In this document: piece by piece, positions 11,365-20,974 of the stretch
Position numbering within the stretch: position 1 is the first letter of the stretch
Layout: the number at the start of each line of letters is the position of its first letter
Assembly: GCA_902651635.1 (NCBI GenBank)
Contig: CACRSC010001923.1
Span: 1,012,195-1,076,194 of the forward strand
Direction: 5' to 3'
Length of the DNA stretch: 64,000 nucleotides
Origin: Mastigamoeba balamuthi
Taxonomy: Eukaryota; Evosea; Mastigamoebida; Mastigamoebidae
Translations under genes and position numbers: made by a program
Notes under the pieces: generated by a model
Seen by the model: only the letters and a program-made list of their open reading frames with translations
Told to the model about the DNA's origin: nothing
Databases searched by the model: none

Positions 11365-11843
11365 GTCTGTCTTGCGGGACTCTGCGGTCGGGTCTGGAAG
11401 ATGGATTTTGCAGGTAAACGCGACAAACTGCCGAATTGCACTCTGGAAAAATGACCCTCGTCGGACCAACTGCGGCTTTGTGATCTCAGATAGGCGCGCT
11501 GATTCGCGCTGGAACAGCAAATGGGCCCAAAGGAGTAGCGGAGAGTCCGCCTCCGGTGTCGCGTTTTGCTTGCGTACGAGAAAACTGCAAAATGACAGCC
11601 CCCGCAACAGCGATGGCGTCCACCGGCATCACCCCCTCGCTCTTGCGTGCTCCGCAATCAACTGAGAGCACGGTGGGTGACCCCTTGCCCGTGCAACTTC
11701 AGGACACCCGGCTGCTGACTCGGCATAGGCACGTATTGGAGGACGGAATGGCACTCTGCTTCACTCTATTTGCATTTTGCGAGTGCAGTGCGGGACAGGG
11801 GCAGGGGACGTGGCTTCTCTCATGCCTATACCTCGGCATCAGC
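11365..11843. other. Intergenic region between two RhiA-like genes
   Basis: It should carry the promoter of the diverged RhiA-like gene and the 3' end of the next. Open frames here are short and show no family signature. Confidence 0.5.
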
Positions 11844-12461
11844 TCACGCGGAGTACTCGATCCTGGTCCACTTGTTGTCCTGGCCCAGCGTCACCGTCGC
11901 CGTCGTCATTTTGTAGGGGTACTCGATCTTGATAGACTGCGTGACCCACTCCACGTCTACCACCTCGCCCTGCTTCCAGTCGGCCGTGCACAGCCAGTAC
12001 GACGGGTGCGGCAGGAACGACACGTCCATGTTGGGCTCCGCCTGCACCGCGAACGTCCCAGAACCCGACATCCCGATGCCCACTGCTGCCGTCAGCGCCG
12101 GGACGGTGCCGTCGCAGTGGACCGTGAGGGCGCCTGGCTTGGTGCCCGGCCTCTGGTCCGAGAACTGGAAGGCCCCCGAGCCGTTGAGGCCGAACGTGAT
12201 GAGGTTGTCTGAACCGACGGGGTCGGCGGGGACGGTCTGGGCGGCGTAGAACGTGACGCCCTTCTTGAGCTCCTTGGTCTGGGACCAGACGAAGGAGTAG
12301 TCGACGGACCACTCAAACGTGCCCACGACCTGTGGCGCCACGGCTTGCGAGAACCATGCCAGGGACTTGATGTTGGGCTGGTCCGAAGGGGCCGTCTGGA
12401 ACATGCAGAACGACTTGGTCGTAACGCTGCCGTTGGTGAACCGGACGGTGTACTTGGTCAT
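11844..12461 (-). CDS. RhiA-like protein
   Basis: An intronless 205-residue frame starting MTKYTVRFTNGS, nearly identical through its length to the genes at 17379-17996 and 51545-52162. Conserved landmarks are SLAWFSQ, FEWSVDYSFVWSQ, ADPVGSDNLITFGL, GIGMSGSGTFAVQAEPN and HPSYW. These match the bacterial RhiA family, whose members are about this length, so the protein is close to full length. There is no signal peptide or membrane segment. The chosen ATG is where all three close copies begin; the frame continues upstream without similarity. A bacterial origin by gene transfer is inferred from the family distribution I know and from the lack of introns. Confidence 0.8.
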   Translation of the reverse strand: MTKYTVRFTNGSVTTKSFCMFQTAPSDQPNIKSLAWFSQAVAPQVVGTFEWSVDYSFVWSQTKELKKGVTFYAAQTVPADPVGSDNLITFGLNGSGAFQFSDQRPGTKPGALTVHCDGTVPALTAAVGIGMSGSGTFAVQAEPNMDVSFLPHPSYWLCTADWKQGEVVDVEWVTQSIKIEYPYKMTTATVTLGQDNKWTRIEYSA

Positions 12462-12902
12462 CTTGGCTCGTGTGTTGCTGCTGTTCCTGGGTTGCTGATT
12501 GCTTGCCTCTCTTGGTTTGGATGAGAGATTTGCGTTGCTGAAACGGGGGGTTTTGTGGTATTGTGGCCCGATGACGTGGCAAAACTGACTTTGCATTGCG
12601 TGACGTTGTGCGGTGCTCCCCTCTCTTGCGTGTTGGACAATACTCCCCGAAAGACACTTTGTCATCAGATCACCGGCCAAATGACCAGATTGGAACAAGT
12701 ATTTTACATCGATTTTTCGTCGGAGCACTCTGCGATACCAACTCGAGCATCAAGTCACAACGGCGGCTGTGAGTTCCGGGCCTGAAATACAGCTCAGAGT
12801 GTACCTCACCAGCAATCGCGCCAGAGAATTGCATGCAACGTCATCACTGCATTCTGATTCTGAGAGCCTTAAGGATAGTAGCTCGTCCACCAACAGCAGT
12901 CG
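12462..12902. promoter_or_regulatory. Divergent intergenic region
   Basis: This separates the minus-strand RhiA-like gene from the plus-strand metallopeptidase gene, so both promoters should lie here. I see no clear core element or other gene. Confidence 0.4.
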
Positions 12903-14993
12903 ATGGCACTCTCCCGGGAGCTCTTCCATTTCAACGAGCAGGTACACATCGGCGTGCACCCCGCAGAGGCCCACCACCTCGGCCACCTCATCCACATCTA
13001 CGGGGACAACGTCGTCATCACCGACGGGGGCACCGATGGCCGCAGGGTCGCAGCCGATGCCGCTGTCAGAGCAGTGCACGGGCAGCTCCCCAGGCCGCAG
13101 TCGTTCCACGTGCAGCTCATGTCGACACCGAGCGGTCTCAGCGACACGGAGAGGGCTGGGTTCGAGGCGTTCCGCACTCGCATGTCCGAGGGCTTCCTCA
13201 GCCGCTGCCTCCGTCGCCCGCATGAGGGCGAGCGCTGGAACTTCGGGCCAGACGGCTGTTGCATCGGAGGGCTCGGAGGCAACGCTGGGCGCATGGCTGT
13301 CGCTGCTGGAGGGGACCCGGAGGTCCCACAGCCGACGCCCGGAGCGCCGGTGGGCACGATGGCGATGCGCATGCACGGGTCCGTCGCGGTGGGCCTCGTC
13401 TTCGTCGACGGCCCGACCCCAGACCTACAGTGGTCGACGACGGAGAGGCAGAACGTCGAGGCCAAGACGCAGCACGCGCTCAGCTGGTGGAATTCGGCCA
13501 ACCGCGAGGCTTCGATGACGTTCTCGTGGGACATCCATGTGGCCTTCATCACCGTGGCCCCCAACCCCTCTGCGCCGGACCTCGAGGCCCTCTGGCGCGA
13601 CCCCACCATGGTCTGCCTCGGGTACTCGGGCGACGTGCAGGGGATCACAAACTACCTGGCCGATCTGCGCAAGTCGAAAGGCACCACATGGTCTTACATG
13701 GCCTTCTTCCACAAGTACCCACCAATTTCTGCGGGGGGAGCCTACGCGTACGTGTCGCGTAGCTACGTCGTGATGAGCCCCAACTACCAGGGCTGGGGGC
13801 CAGACAACATCGACAAAGTGTTCGCCCACGAGACGGGTCACATCTTCGAGGCCCCGGACGAGTATGCCAGCAGCCACTGCACGGCGCGCGGGGCGGGCCC
13901 GTGGAGCGTCCCCAACCTCAACTGCGAGAACTGCGCGGGCACGGCCAGCGTCGAGTGCATCATGCGCAACAACTCGTGGGCGTACTGCTCCTGGACGCCA
14001 TCGCACGTTGGGTGGGAGTCGCTCTTCCTCGCGAGCTATAGCGCAGCCACCGGGACATACGCCATACTGAGTGTACCCGACCCCACTGTTGTCGATGCTG
14101 GATTGGTGGCCAAGGGGGCCAGCGCACACGCCAGGGAACTCCAGGCAGGACTGGACTCGGGCTGGCAGCTCGTGGAGCCATTTCCGCTGGCCAGCAGTGC
14201 CTTCCAGCTGCGCTTCAAGTTCGAGGGCGGCAAGGGGACGATGGCCATCGACAAACTGACCCTCGATGGCGTCACCAAGTGCTCCGAGGTCTGGGCTGGT
14301 TCATCGGATATCTCCTGGAGCATCATCAGGCCTGCTGTGTTGGGTTCGAATACCCTTGTGGTGCAGTATTCTCTGGCATCTGGGAGCGTCGCAGTATCTC
14401 AGGTCAATGCCGGTGGCCAGGGCCTGACGAGCCTATGGAAGGGAGAATGGAAGGGCGCGAGTTGGGCTTGTGTGGAGCCGTTTGTCCAGAGTGGCGCGTT
14501 GTTTGTACTCAAGTACGCCTCAAACGGAGGCTACCAGGTCGATATGATGGATCCCGACAGCAAGGAACTGCTCCCTCAATGGGAAGGCACCACAGTGTCT
14601 GGGTGCACTGCTGCAAGGCCGATCGTGATGACTCCATCGGCAGGCAGTTCCTGCAAGGCCCTGTGCTACAACTCGAGTGACGGGCACGTTGAAACTCTCG
14701 ATGTCGATCTAGCGCACAAGAAGATTACTCCCCTCTGGAACGGCGTACTGGCAGCGGGTTTCACTGCCGTCGAGCCGATCGTGATGCCGAGGCCACAGCC
14801 TGACAGCAATTTGGCACAGGAACCAGTTCCCTTGGTGCTTATGTACAACACTACAACTGGGACCCTGTCGGCCAGCAGGTTCCAGGGCGACTGGAAGGGA
14901 TTCACTCCATTGTGGGAGAGTGGAGCAGCGTCGAACATTCCGGACCTGGCCAAAGGCCTGTCGGTTCTCAGGGCATTCAGGCACTCGGACTGA
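12903..14993 (+). CDS. Zinc metallopeptidase with C-terminal repeats
   Basis: One uninterrupted frame of 696 residues. Residues 309-321 read HETGHIFEAPDEY, a zinc-binding HExxH with a downstream Asp-Glu-Tyr as in M64-like and related bacterial peptidases; ECIMRNN about 40 residues on is a good Met-turn. Several cysteines around 325-362 may form disulfides or bind metal. From about residue 430 to the end, repeated units with W-x-G and PIV or PFV motifs suggest a beta-propeller-like or beta-sandwich tail. There is no signal peptide in the predicted N terminus. The absence of introns across 2.1 kb and the neighbouring RhiA-like genes suggest bacterial ancestry. The natural substrate is unknown. 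Confidence 0.75.
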   Translation: MALSRELFHFNEQVHIGVHPAEAHHLGHLIHIYGDNVVITDGGTDGRRVAADAAVRAVHGQLPRPQSFHVQLMSTPSGLSDTERAGFEAFRTRMSEGFLSRCLRRPHEGERWNFGPDGCCIGGLGGNAGRMAVAAGGDPEVPQPTPGAPVGTMAMRMHGSVAVGLVFVDGPTPDLQWSTTERQNVEAKTQHALSWWNSANREASMTFSWDIHVAFITVAPNPSAPDLEALWRDPTMVCLGYSGDVQGITNYLADLRKSKGTTWSYMAFFHKYPPISAGGAYAYVSRSYVVMSPNYQGWGPDNIDKVFAHETGHIFEAPDEYASSHCTARGAGPWSVPNLNCENCAGTASVECIMRNNSWAYCSWTPSHVGWESLFLASYSAATGTYAILSVPDPTVVDAGLVAKGASAHARELQAGLDSGWQLVEPFPLASSAFQLRFKFEGGKGTMAIDKLTLDGVTKCSEVWAGSSDISWSIIRPAVLGSNTLVVQYSLASGSVAVSQVNAGGQGLTSLWKGEWKGASWACVEPFVQSGALFVLKYASNGGYQVDMMDPDSKELLPQWEGTTVSGCTAARPIVMTPSAGSSCKALCYNSSDGHVETLDVDLAHKKITPLWNGVLAAGFTAVEPIVMPRPQPDSNLAQEPVPLVLMYNTTTGTLSASRFQGDWKGFTPLWESGAASNIPDLAKGLSVLRAFRHSD

Positions 14994-15189
14994 ACACCGT
15001 CGTGAAGAAATTCAGCGGAGTAAGATGTAAAGAGTGTGGAGTTCGCACTGGACGCCTGGAAGCAGATCAACAAAGTTTCAATCCGCTGGAAGATAACTAG
15101 TGAATAATCTGTATCTGTAGTGCGCACTTTCCTGTTTGAATTTTCTTCCTGTTCTCTGTTTGAAAACTCTTCCAGCACGCCCGCCTCCT

Positions 15190-16097
15190 TTACGAAAACG
15201 TTGCAGGGAAATCGCGCAGGGACTTGACAAGAGCTCTGATCCTCTCGAGCTGCTGTGTCTGCAGCGCCTGTAGCACACGTACCTCGTTCAAAAGGTCCTC
15301 TGGGAGGTTGACAGGACGCCTTCCTTTATCACCATCCACAGTCGATCTCTCCGCCATCCCGCAGGCCTGGGGCTTTACCTCTGGCTTGCGCTTGCAACTC
15401 GGGGCGCTGTCCTTCCACTTGAGGGTGCGGGGCACAGGAATGTAGTTGGTCTTTGCGTGCAGCATCAGGGGCTCGGTTTCCGCCCGTGCGAGCTCCGAGC
15501 CGTCGAGGCCGGTGATCCGTAACACGATCACCACTCGTCCTCCGAGGTGCAGGCGCGACGAGTTGCAGTTCCTGCAAGCCCCCGCGCCGAGGCGCCAGCA
15601 GGTCAATCGACGAACAAAGACCCTTGAGCCGTACGAAATGCAGCGGGAAAAACGAAAGACGCGAGTCTGAGGTAGTGCCTCGGCGCTCTCGATCATCTCC
15701 GGCAAGATGAACGCATGTTACAGTTTGCGAGAGAAATGTGCAGAGAAGCAAAACGAAAGGGCTCCGAGAGCTTACGGGGCTGGTCCTCGCACCCCTCGAG
15801 GTGCACGCGCGACCGGACCGCCGCAATGCGTATTTCGTCGTCCTGCAGGTGGTGCGCAGACATCCACTCGGAGCGCACGAGGCAGACGACCTATTGGGGA
15901 AAAAAATTCGGTGCCCAAATGAGTCGAAAGAACAATGGCGACGGGTCCTCGCGTCGCTCATCGAATCCGAGCCGATAGGATGGCGTTGGCGACCTGTGGG
16001 CGCTCGAGCGCACCTCAAAAGGCTTGCCTCTGACGACGTTGTTCGCTGAGACTCGCAGGAAGACCGGCTGCTCTCTGGGGCAGGGAATTTCCGACAT
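15190..16097 (-). pseudogene. COE-like family copy 1, probably degenerate
   Basis: Exon 1 (16097-16014), exon 2 (15890-15776) and exon 4 (15571-15190) match the other family members in length, splice sites and sequence (NVVRGKPFE, VVCLVRSEWM, CNSSRLHLGG). The third exon is damaged: only its 3' half survives (to 15635, ending RVFRFSRCIS), and the C-x-R-C-C knuckle that every other copy carries is gone, with no convincing acceptor in its place. I therefore read it as a decaying paralogue, though a working splice variant without the knuckle is possible. Confidence 0.6.
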
Positions 16098-17378
16098 TGA
16101 ACCCCAACGACAGCAGCTCGCCCTTGGCGTGCGCCTAGACTCAGCGCCCCTCTCGGGTGCCTTCGCAGGGCACGGCCAGTGGGTGTGGTGGGGAGGAAAA
16201 ACGCCCCCACAACGGACTCTTTATCAAGATTTAGTAAATATGACACCAACTCTTGAAATCGAGCAAAGCCCCTCACATCAAGAAGAATGATCACCAGTTT
16301 TACTTTGAACAGAAAGAGAAGATTCTCGGGCGGGGATATTTGCGAAATCAGTATGAGGTGCGGGGACAAGTGGCGGGTGGCAACGGAGCGGTCATTTGAG
16401 AGTGAATCTCAGCGACCTCTCCTCTTCAATAACGTAACAAGCATTGCCAAACAGCTGGGTAACAGATAAGAGGCAGGGCAAGTGAGATTGTGTCAACGCG
16501 ATACATTCTTCGACTCGCCGTGCATGGAATCATACACTGAGGCACATCAAGGTAGTACCATGATTATGTTCTCTGGAGTGCCTCTGCCGCAACAGTTGTC
16601 ACGCAGAGCTTGCATCTAACTCTCGCGCTGGTCCGCCTGCAATACGAACGTGAATCTGGCACCAGTGCTTTTCGCAGTGTCTTGAACACCTTCCTCACAG
16701 ATCACTCCGGAGGTCTCTGTATTGTTCTTGTTTGGGGAATAGTACCAAAATCTATGTAGAAATTGAACGATATTTGGGTCAACAGCGTCGTGAAGCTCCA
16801 GTTGCTGATTTGCACGGTACACTTGGCCGTCCTGAGCCCTACCTAGGAGGTTACCGCTCTGAGAGGCATTGTGCTCCACGGTGCCTCGAAGAGTTGTCGA
16901 AATGAAATGATGCGTCGTTTATCTGTGGGGTTCGCGGCACGAACCACATCTTTTACTCCGCAGCGGTGCTGGCCATGTCTTCTTTGGCAACTTACTCCTC
17001 GGTTTGGCAGTTCGTCATGAGGATCACCGCAGCGAAATTCACCATCCCTGGCGCCGAGCTTTGACAGCGAAAAACCCCGCGTCTGATTCTCGCTTACACT
17101 CCAGGGCTGTTTATGCAAGATAACCTGTGCTCTCGCAGGGCCCACCGCCTCTTTCGACCTGAGGAGACAATCGGACAAACATCCTGGAGTGAGCGGTCGG
17201 TGCACCAAAATAAAGAGACTGTGGGTAATTGTGTCGTAGCGAGTTTATTGTCACCAATACCCTGAAGGGTAGAGGAAACACCAATGTACGTCATCAATGT
17301 GAGATCAAAACCTCCGCTTTAAATCTTGCCAAGAACACATAAATTAGCACAAGGAGCACAAGAGCAGCCAACGAACAG
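16098..17378. other. Intergenic region with one small unassigned frame
   Basis: A minus-strand frame at 16616-16879 (about 87 codons, ending LQADQRES) has ordinary amino-acid composition, and a strong GTAAGT donor lies upstream at about 17000, so a small spliced gene is conceivable. I could not join the parts in frame and recognise no family. The rest looks non-coding. The right end holds the promoter of the RhiA-like gene at 17379. Confidence 0.3.
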
Positions 17379-17996
17379 ATGACCAAGTACACTGTCCGCG
17401 TCACCAACGGCAGCGTCACGACCAAGACGTTCTGCATGTTCCAGACGGCCCCCTCGGACCAGCCCAACATCAAGTCCCTGGCGTGGTTCTCGCAGCCCCT
17501 GGCTTCGACTGTCGTGGGCACGTTTGAGTGGTCCATCGACTACTCCTTCGTCTGGTCCCAGACCAAGGAGCTCAAGAAGGGAGTCACGTTCTACGCCGCC
17601 CAGACCGTCCCCGCCGACCCCGTCGGTTCAGACAACCTCATCACGTTCGGCCTCAACGGCTCGGGGGCCTTCCAGTTCTCGGACCAGAGGCCGGGCACCA
17701 AGCCAGGCGCCCTCACGGTCCACTGCGACGGCACCGTCCCGGCGCTGACGGCAGCAGTGGGCATCGGGATGTCGGGGTCTGGGACGTTCGCGGTGCAGGC
17801 GGAGCCCAACGTGGAGGTGTCGTTCCTGCCGCACCCGTCGTACTGGCTGTGCACGGCCGACTGGAAGCAGGGCGAGGTGGTCGACGTGGAGATAGTCACG
17901 CAGTCTGCGAAGATCGAGTACCCCTACAACATGACGACGGCGACGGTGACGCTGGGCCAGGACAACAAGTGGAGCAAGATCGTCTACTCCATGTGA
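17379..17996 (+). CDS. RhiA-like protein
   Basis: An intronless 205-residue frame beginning MTKYTVRVTNGS. It is almost the same protein as the one at 11844-12461, differing at scattered positions such as PLASTVVGTFEWSID, and also matches 51545-52162. All RhiA-family landmarks are present (SLAWFSQ, GIGMSGSGTFAVQAEPN, PHPSYW, LGQDNKW). It lies in the opposite orientation to its neighbour copy, about 5 kb away, so the pair is a dispersed rather than a simple tandem duplication. It has no signal peptide, so a cytosolic product is likely; its role is unknown. Confidence 0.8.
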   Translation: MTKYTVRVTNGSVTTKTFCMFQTAPSDQPNIKSLAWFSQPLASTVVGTFEWSIDYSFVWSQTKELKKGVTFYAAQTVPADPVGSDNLITFGLNGSGAFQFSDQRPGTKPGALTVHCDGTVPALTAAVGIGMSGSGTFAVQAEPNVEVSFLPHPSYWLCTADWKQGEVVDVEIVTQSAKIEYPYNMTTATVTLGQDNKWSKIVYSM

Positions 17997-18160
17997 GTCG
18001 AGAATCTCTCTCGCTCTGGAGTCTGCCCTCTACTGCTGACCGGGTTGCCAAACACCGCAACACACTGCAAAGAGAAATAAATCAAAGCAGTACACTGGGC
18101 AACGAAGCAACGACATTTCCTCGAAAGGTGCATTTCCGCAGGGATGCGTGTCCTCAGAGA

Positions 18161-19246
18161 TCACACGAGCATGGGCCCGTATGGTGTTATAACGACCCTG
18201 ACCGGCCCTCCAAAGAGAGCACTAACCTCGTCGTTGCCGTCAGGAACCTGGATGAGCATTGGGAACCCACATGGGTGCATTACCATCCTGACTGCCAGCT
18301 GTGAGCGAGCCCTCTGCCTCTGCTGTCGCAACTCTTCCTCCTCTGCCTCGCGTTGCCTTCTCATCTGCGTGGCTCTCTCCTGGGCTTCACGAATCCTCTG
18401 CTCCTCGCGGAGTCTCTCCTCTGCCTGTCGACGGGCAGCCTCTTGTTGGGCCCTACGGAGGTCCTCTTGCTCCCTGAGCCTTGCCTGCTCAAGCTGCTCC
18501 CTCTGTCTCTTCTCGATCTCCATCTGCCGCGCCTTGTGCGCCTGGAGATCACTGTGCAGCTGCCTGAGAGGGCCCTCAGGAGTGCGCCTTGGGCGGAGCA
18601 CGGCAGGCCTCATCTGCCTGACCAGATTCTCGGCAAATGGGCGCAGGTACGCTGACAGACAGCCGCGCAGCTCTCGAGTATCGATCTGTGGGATGAAGGC
18701 GAAGTTGGAGCGCTGGACTGTGGTCCCTGTCCTCGCACAGAACTGCTCCCTGTACTCAGCCTGCCACTGGCTCTGAGGGCCCGCGTTCTCCTGTGCGACC
18801 ATGTTGACTGCCACCGAGATGGCGCTGAGTGGACACTCGAGAAACGCGAACAGCGACCTCCACGCATCGACGTCGTCGGACGAGAGTCGCCCCGTTCCGT
18901 CTGCGACGAAGACGACGACCGACGGCTTCTCTTTCATGAGCTCGGTGGCCTGCACGGCCAGCTGCGTGTTGCGGCTCTGCGCCTCCTGCCCCGGCTCGAT
19001 GAATCCGGGCATGTCAAGCACGCAGGCGGCTATCCCGGTGGCAGTCGTTGTCGTGGCACACTGCAGCCTCTGCGTGACGGGGTTGGCGGAAACCCCGGTC
19101 TGAAACACGTCTTGGCCCAGCAGCGCGTTGCACAGCGAGGATTTGCCACGCCCAGGGTTGCCGATGACGAGCACCTTGAGGGTGCACGAAGACATCGAGG
19201 GGTGCGACTGCATTGCGAGACACGGAGTGTGAATAGAAGCCTTCAC
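18161..19246 (-). CDS. AIG1/GIMAP-like GTPase with coiled-coil tail
   Basis: An intronless frame of up to 361 residues. The GTP-binding core has a Walker A GNPGRGKSS, a switch/G3 DMPGF and an arrangement typical of AIG1-family septin-like GTPases, which are abundant in Entamoeba and plants. Residues about 235-330 are a long charged helix rich in E, R and Q (coiled coil). There is no membrane segment. Three in-frame ATG codons lie before the core; the furthest upstream is used here, but the one giving MSSCTLKV fits the family best. It is divergent from another AIG1-like gene 254 bp away, so the two may share control. Confidence 0.8.
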   Translation of the reverse strand: MKASIHTPCLAMQSHPSMSSCTLKVLVIGNPGRGKSSLCNALLGQDVFQTGVSANPVTQRLQCATTTTATGIAACVLDMPGFIEPGQEAQSRNTQLAVQATELMKEKPSVVVFVADGTGRLSSDDVDAWRSLFAFLECPLSAISVAVNMVAQENAGPQSQWQAEYREQFCARTGTTVQRSNFAFIPQIDTRELRGCLSAYLRPFAENLVRQMRPAVLRPRRTPEGPLRQLHSDLQAHKARQMEIEKRQREQLEQARLREQEDLRRAQQEAARRQAEERLREEQRIREAQERATQMRRQREAEEEELRQQRQRARSQLAVRMVMHPCGFPMLIQVPDGNDEVSALFGGPVRVVITPYGPMLV

Positions 19247-19499
19247 CTGACAGCGGGCTTCTTGGCTCTATTTGTGTTGCCTGCGGACTGTTCTGACGTA
19301 TTCTGCTGACTGCTGTTCCATTTTTTACTTTTTCGATTCGATGGAACAATACCACTCGTCTTATCGGCTCCTGTTCTTTGTTCCTGCATTCCTGCATTCA
19401 TCCGGACAACGTCACTGTGGGCTCAAGTGTTCTACCGTGACGTGTGATCAAAAGGGGTTCAACGACGCCACAACTGATAGAATTCAATTTGGACAGCAG

Positions 19500-20717
19500 A
19501 TGGGCGAGGAGAATCCGGTCAAGGTTCTGGTCGTCGGCAACAGCGGCGTGGGCAAGTCGTTCCTGGCAAACGTGCTGCTGGGCCACGAGAGCTTTGCGCA
19601 CAGCACGTCCGTGCGCTCAGTCACGTCTCGGGTTGAGTGGGAGCACTCGCACGCAGAGGACAGCGACGCCACGGACCTCGAGGTCTTCAACATCCCGGGG
19701 CTCATCGAGGCAGACCCCGCCAACGTCGAGCGCAACAAGCAGTGCATCCGCCAGGCGTTCGAGACGCACAGCAACTACCGCTCGGTCGTGCTGTTCGTGT
19801 TCGGGGCCAGCAAGGGCGGCCGTGTCGTGGCCGAGGACGTGAGCGGCTGGGAGGCCATCAAGGGGTTCCTGCAGCCCGAGGCCAGGAGGTTCAACGTGGC
19901 CATCGCCTTTGTCGTCAACCAGGTGCCCATCATCGACTCGGACGACGAGCGCGCCGACTACCAGGCCGAGATGGTGCGCACGCTGGCGGACATGTGCGGC
20001 GCCACGTCGTTCAGCGGGCGGACGTACTTTGTCGATCAGATCCCCCGCAAGAGAACCAGAGAGGACTACTCCGCCCCCGAGATGAAGCTGGTCCGCGGCA
20101 CCCTGCTCAGCGCGCTGAGGGCCCTGCTGCCGCGCGCGCTGCCCATAGTGCCCGAGAGAGACGCCGTCATCGAGCTGGAGCGCGACAGGCTCAAGCGGGA
20201 GATCCAGGAGATCAGCCATCACCTGAGCGAGGTCGAGCAGAGGCACAGCGAAGAGATGAAGGCGAGGACTGAGGAGCACCTGAGAGCACTCGCCCAGGTC
20301 AAGGAGGAGAACGAGCGCCGCCTGCGGGAGATGCGTGAGTCCAGCGAGCGTCAGCTGGCTGCCATCAACGCGGAGCTACAGCGCAACCAGAGGCTGCTGG
20401 AGGAGAACCGCGAGGCCCTGGAGCGGGCGCACCGCGAGAACAAGACTGACGGCCTGGCCGGAATCCTGCCTGTGCTCCTCGGACTCCTGAATCAGCGCCA
20501 GGAGATGGCACCGCAGCCGTTTTTCGGCGGATTTGGGGGAGGGCCTGGAATGCCTCTGGGTGGAGCTGCTGCTGCTGCTGCGCCATCAGCACCCTCATCC
20601 CGTCTGGGCTGGAACCAGTTCCAGAGGGCCTGCGGCGGGATGGGACTCACTCGTTCCGGCATGAGCCAGTGCTACAGGGACTACAAGGAAACCGGCCATC
20701 TTCCGTCCAGGAGATAG
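19500..20717 (+). CDS. AIG1/GIMAP-like GTPase with coiled-coil and Gly/Ala tail
   Basis: A 405-residue frame starting MGEENPVKVLVVG. G1 is GNSGVGKSF, G3 is NIPGLIE, and a likely G4 region is FVVNQ. Residues about 225-315 form a coiled coil; after that comes a Gly/Pro/Ala-rich linker and a compact C-terminal segment from about 360 (WNQFQRACGGMGLTRSGM) that the neighbouring GTPase lacks. AIG1 proteins generally oligomerise on membranes; that is family knowledge and not visible here. The frame is open upstream, but similarity begins at this ATG. It is divergent from the paralogue at 18161-19246, and the two share only the G domain plan. Confidence 0.8.
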   Translation: MGEENPVKVLVVGNSGVGKSFLANVLLGHESFAHSTSVRSVTSRVEWEHSHAEDSDATDLEVFNIPGLIEADPANVERNKQCIRQAFETHSNYRSVVLFVFGASKGGRVVAEDVSGWEAIKGFLQPEARRFNVAIAFVVNQVPIIDSDDERADYQAEMVRTLADMCGATSFSGRTYFVDQIPRKRTREDYSAPEMKLVRGTLLSALRALLPRALPIVPERDAVIELERDRLKREIQEISHHLSEVEQRHSEEMKARTEEHLRALAQVKEENERRLREMRESSERQLAAINAELQRNQRLLEENREALERAHRENKTDGLAGILPVLLGLLNQRQEMAPQPFFGGFGGGPGMPLGGAAAAAAPSAPSSRLGWNQFQRACGGMGLTRSGMSQCYRDYKETGHLPSRR

Positions 20718-20974
20718 ACCTTGATTTGGCACCATCACACTTCCCTAGAGCTGTCCTCAATGCACCATCTTGATGATGGGGGTCAAAATAAGAGTGCCTA
20801 TGGGATCAGTGTCAACCCCGAATTGTAGAGAAGCCTCCCAGACATCAACAAGGGAACGCTTCTCCACTTCTTGAAATGTGCTCAACCTAGAGTTCAGCTT
20901 GATATCGCCCCGGCCAGTGGCCTCCAGTCCTGGGGTGTTTTTCATTGGGCAGGACAAAGCAGCTATCAGAACCT
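20718..20974. other. Convergent intergenic gap
   Basis: This short region lies between the stop of the AIG1-like gene and the stop of the PAN-repeat gene. A minus-strand frame at 20757-20957 has no recognisable family. Confidence 0.4.
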
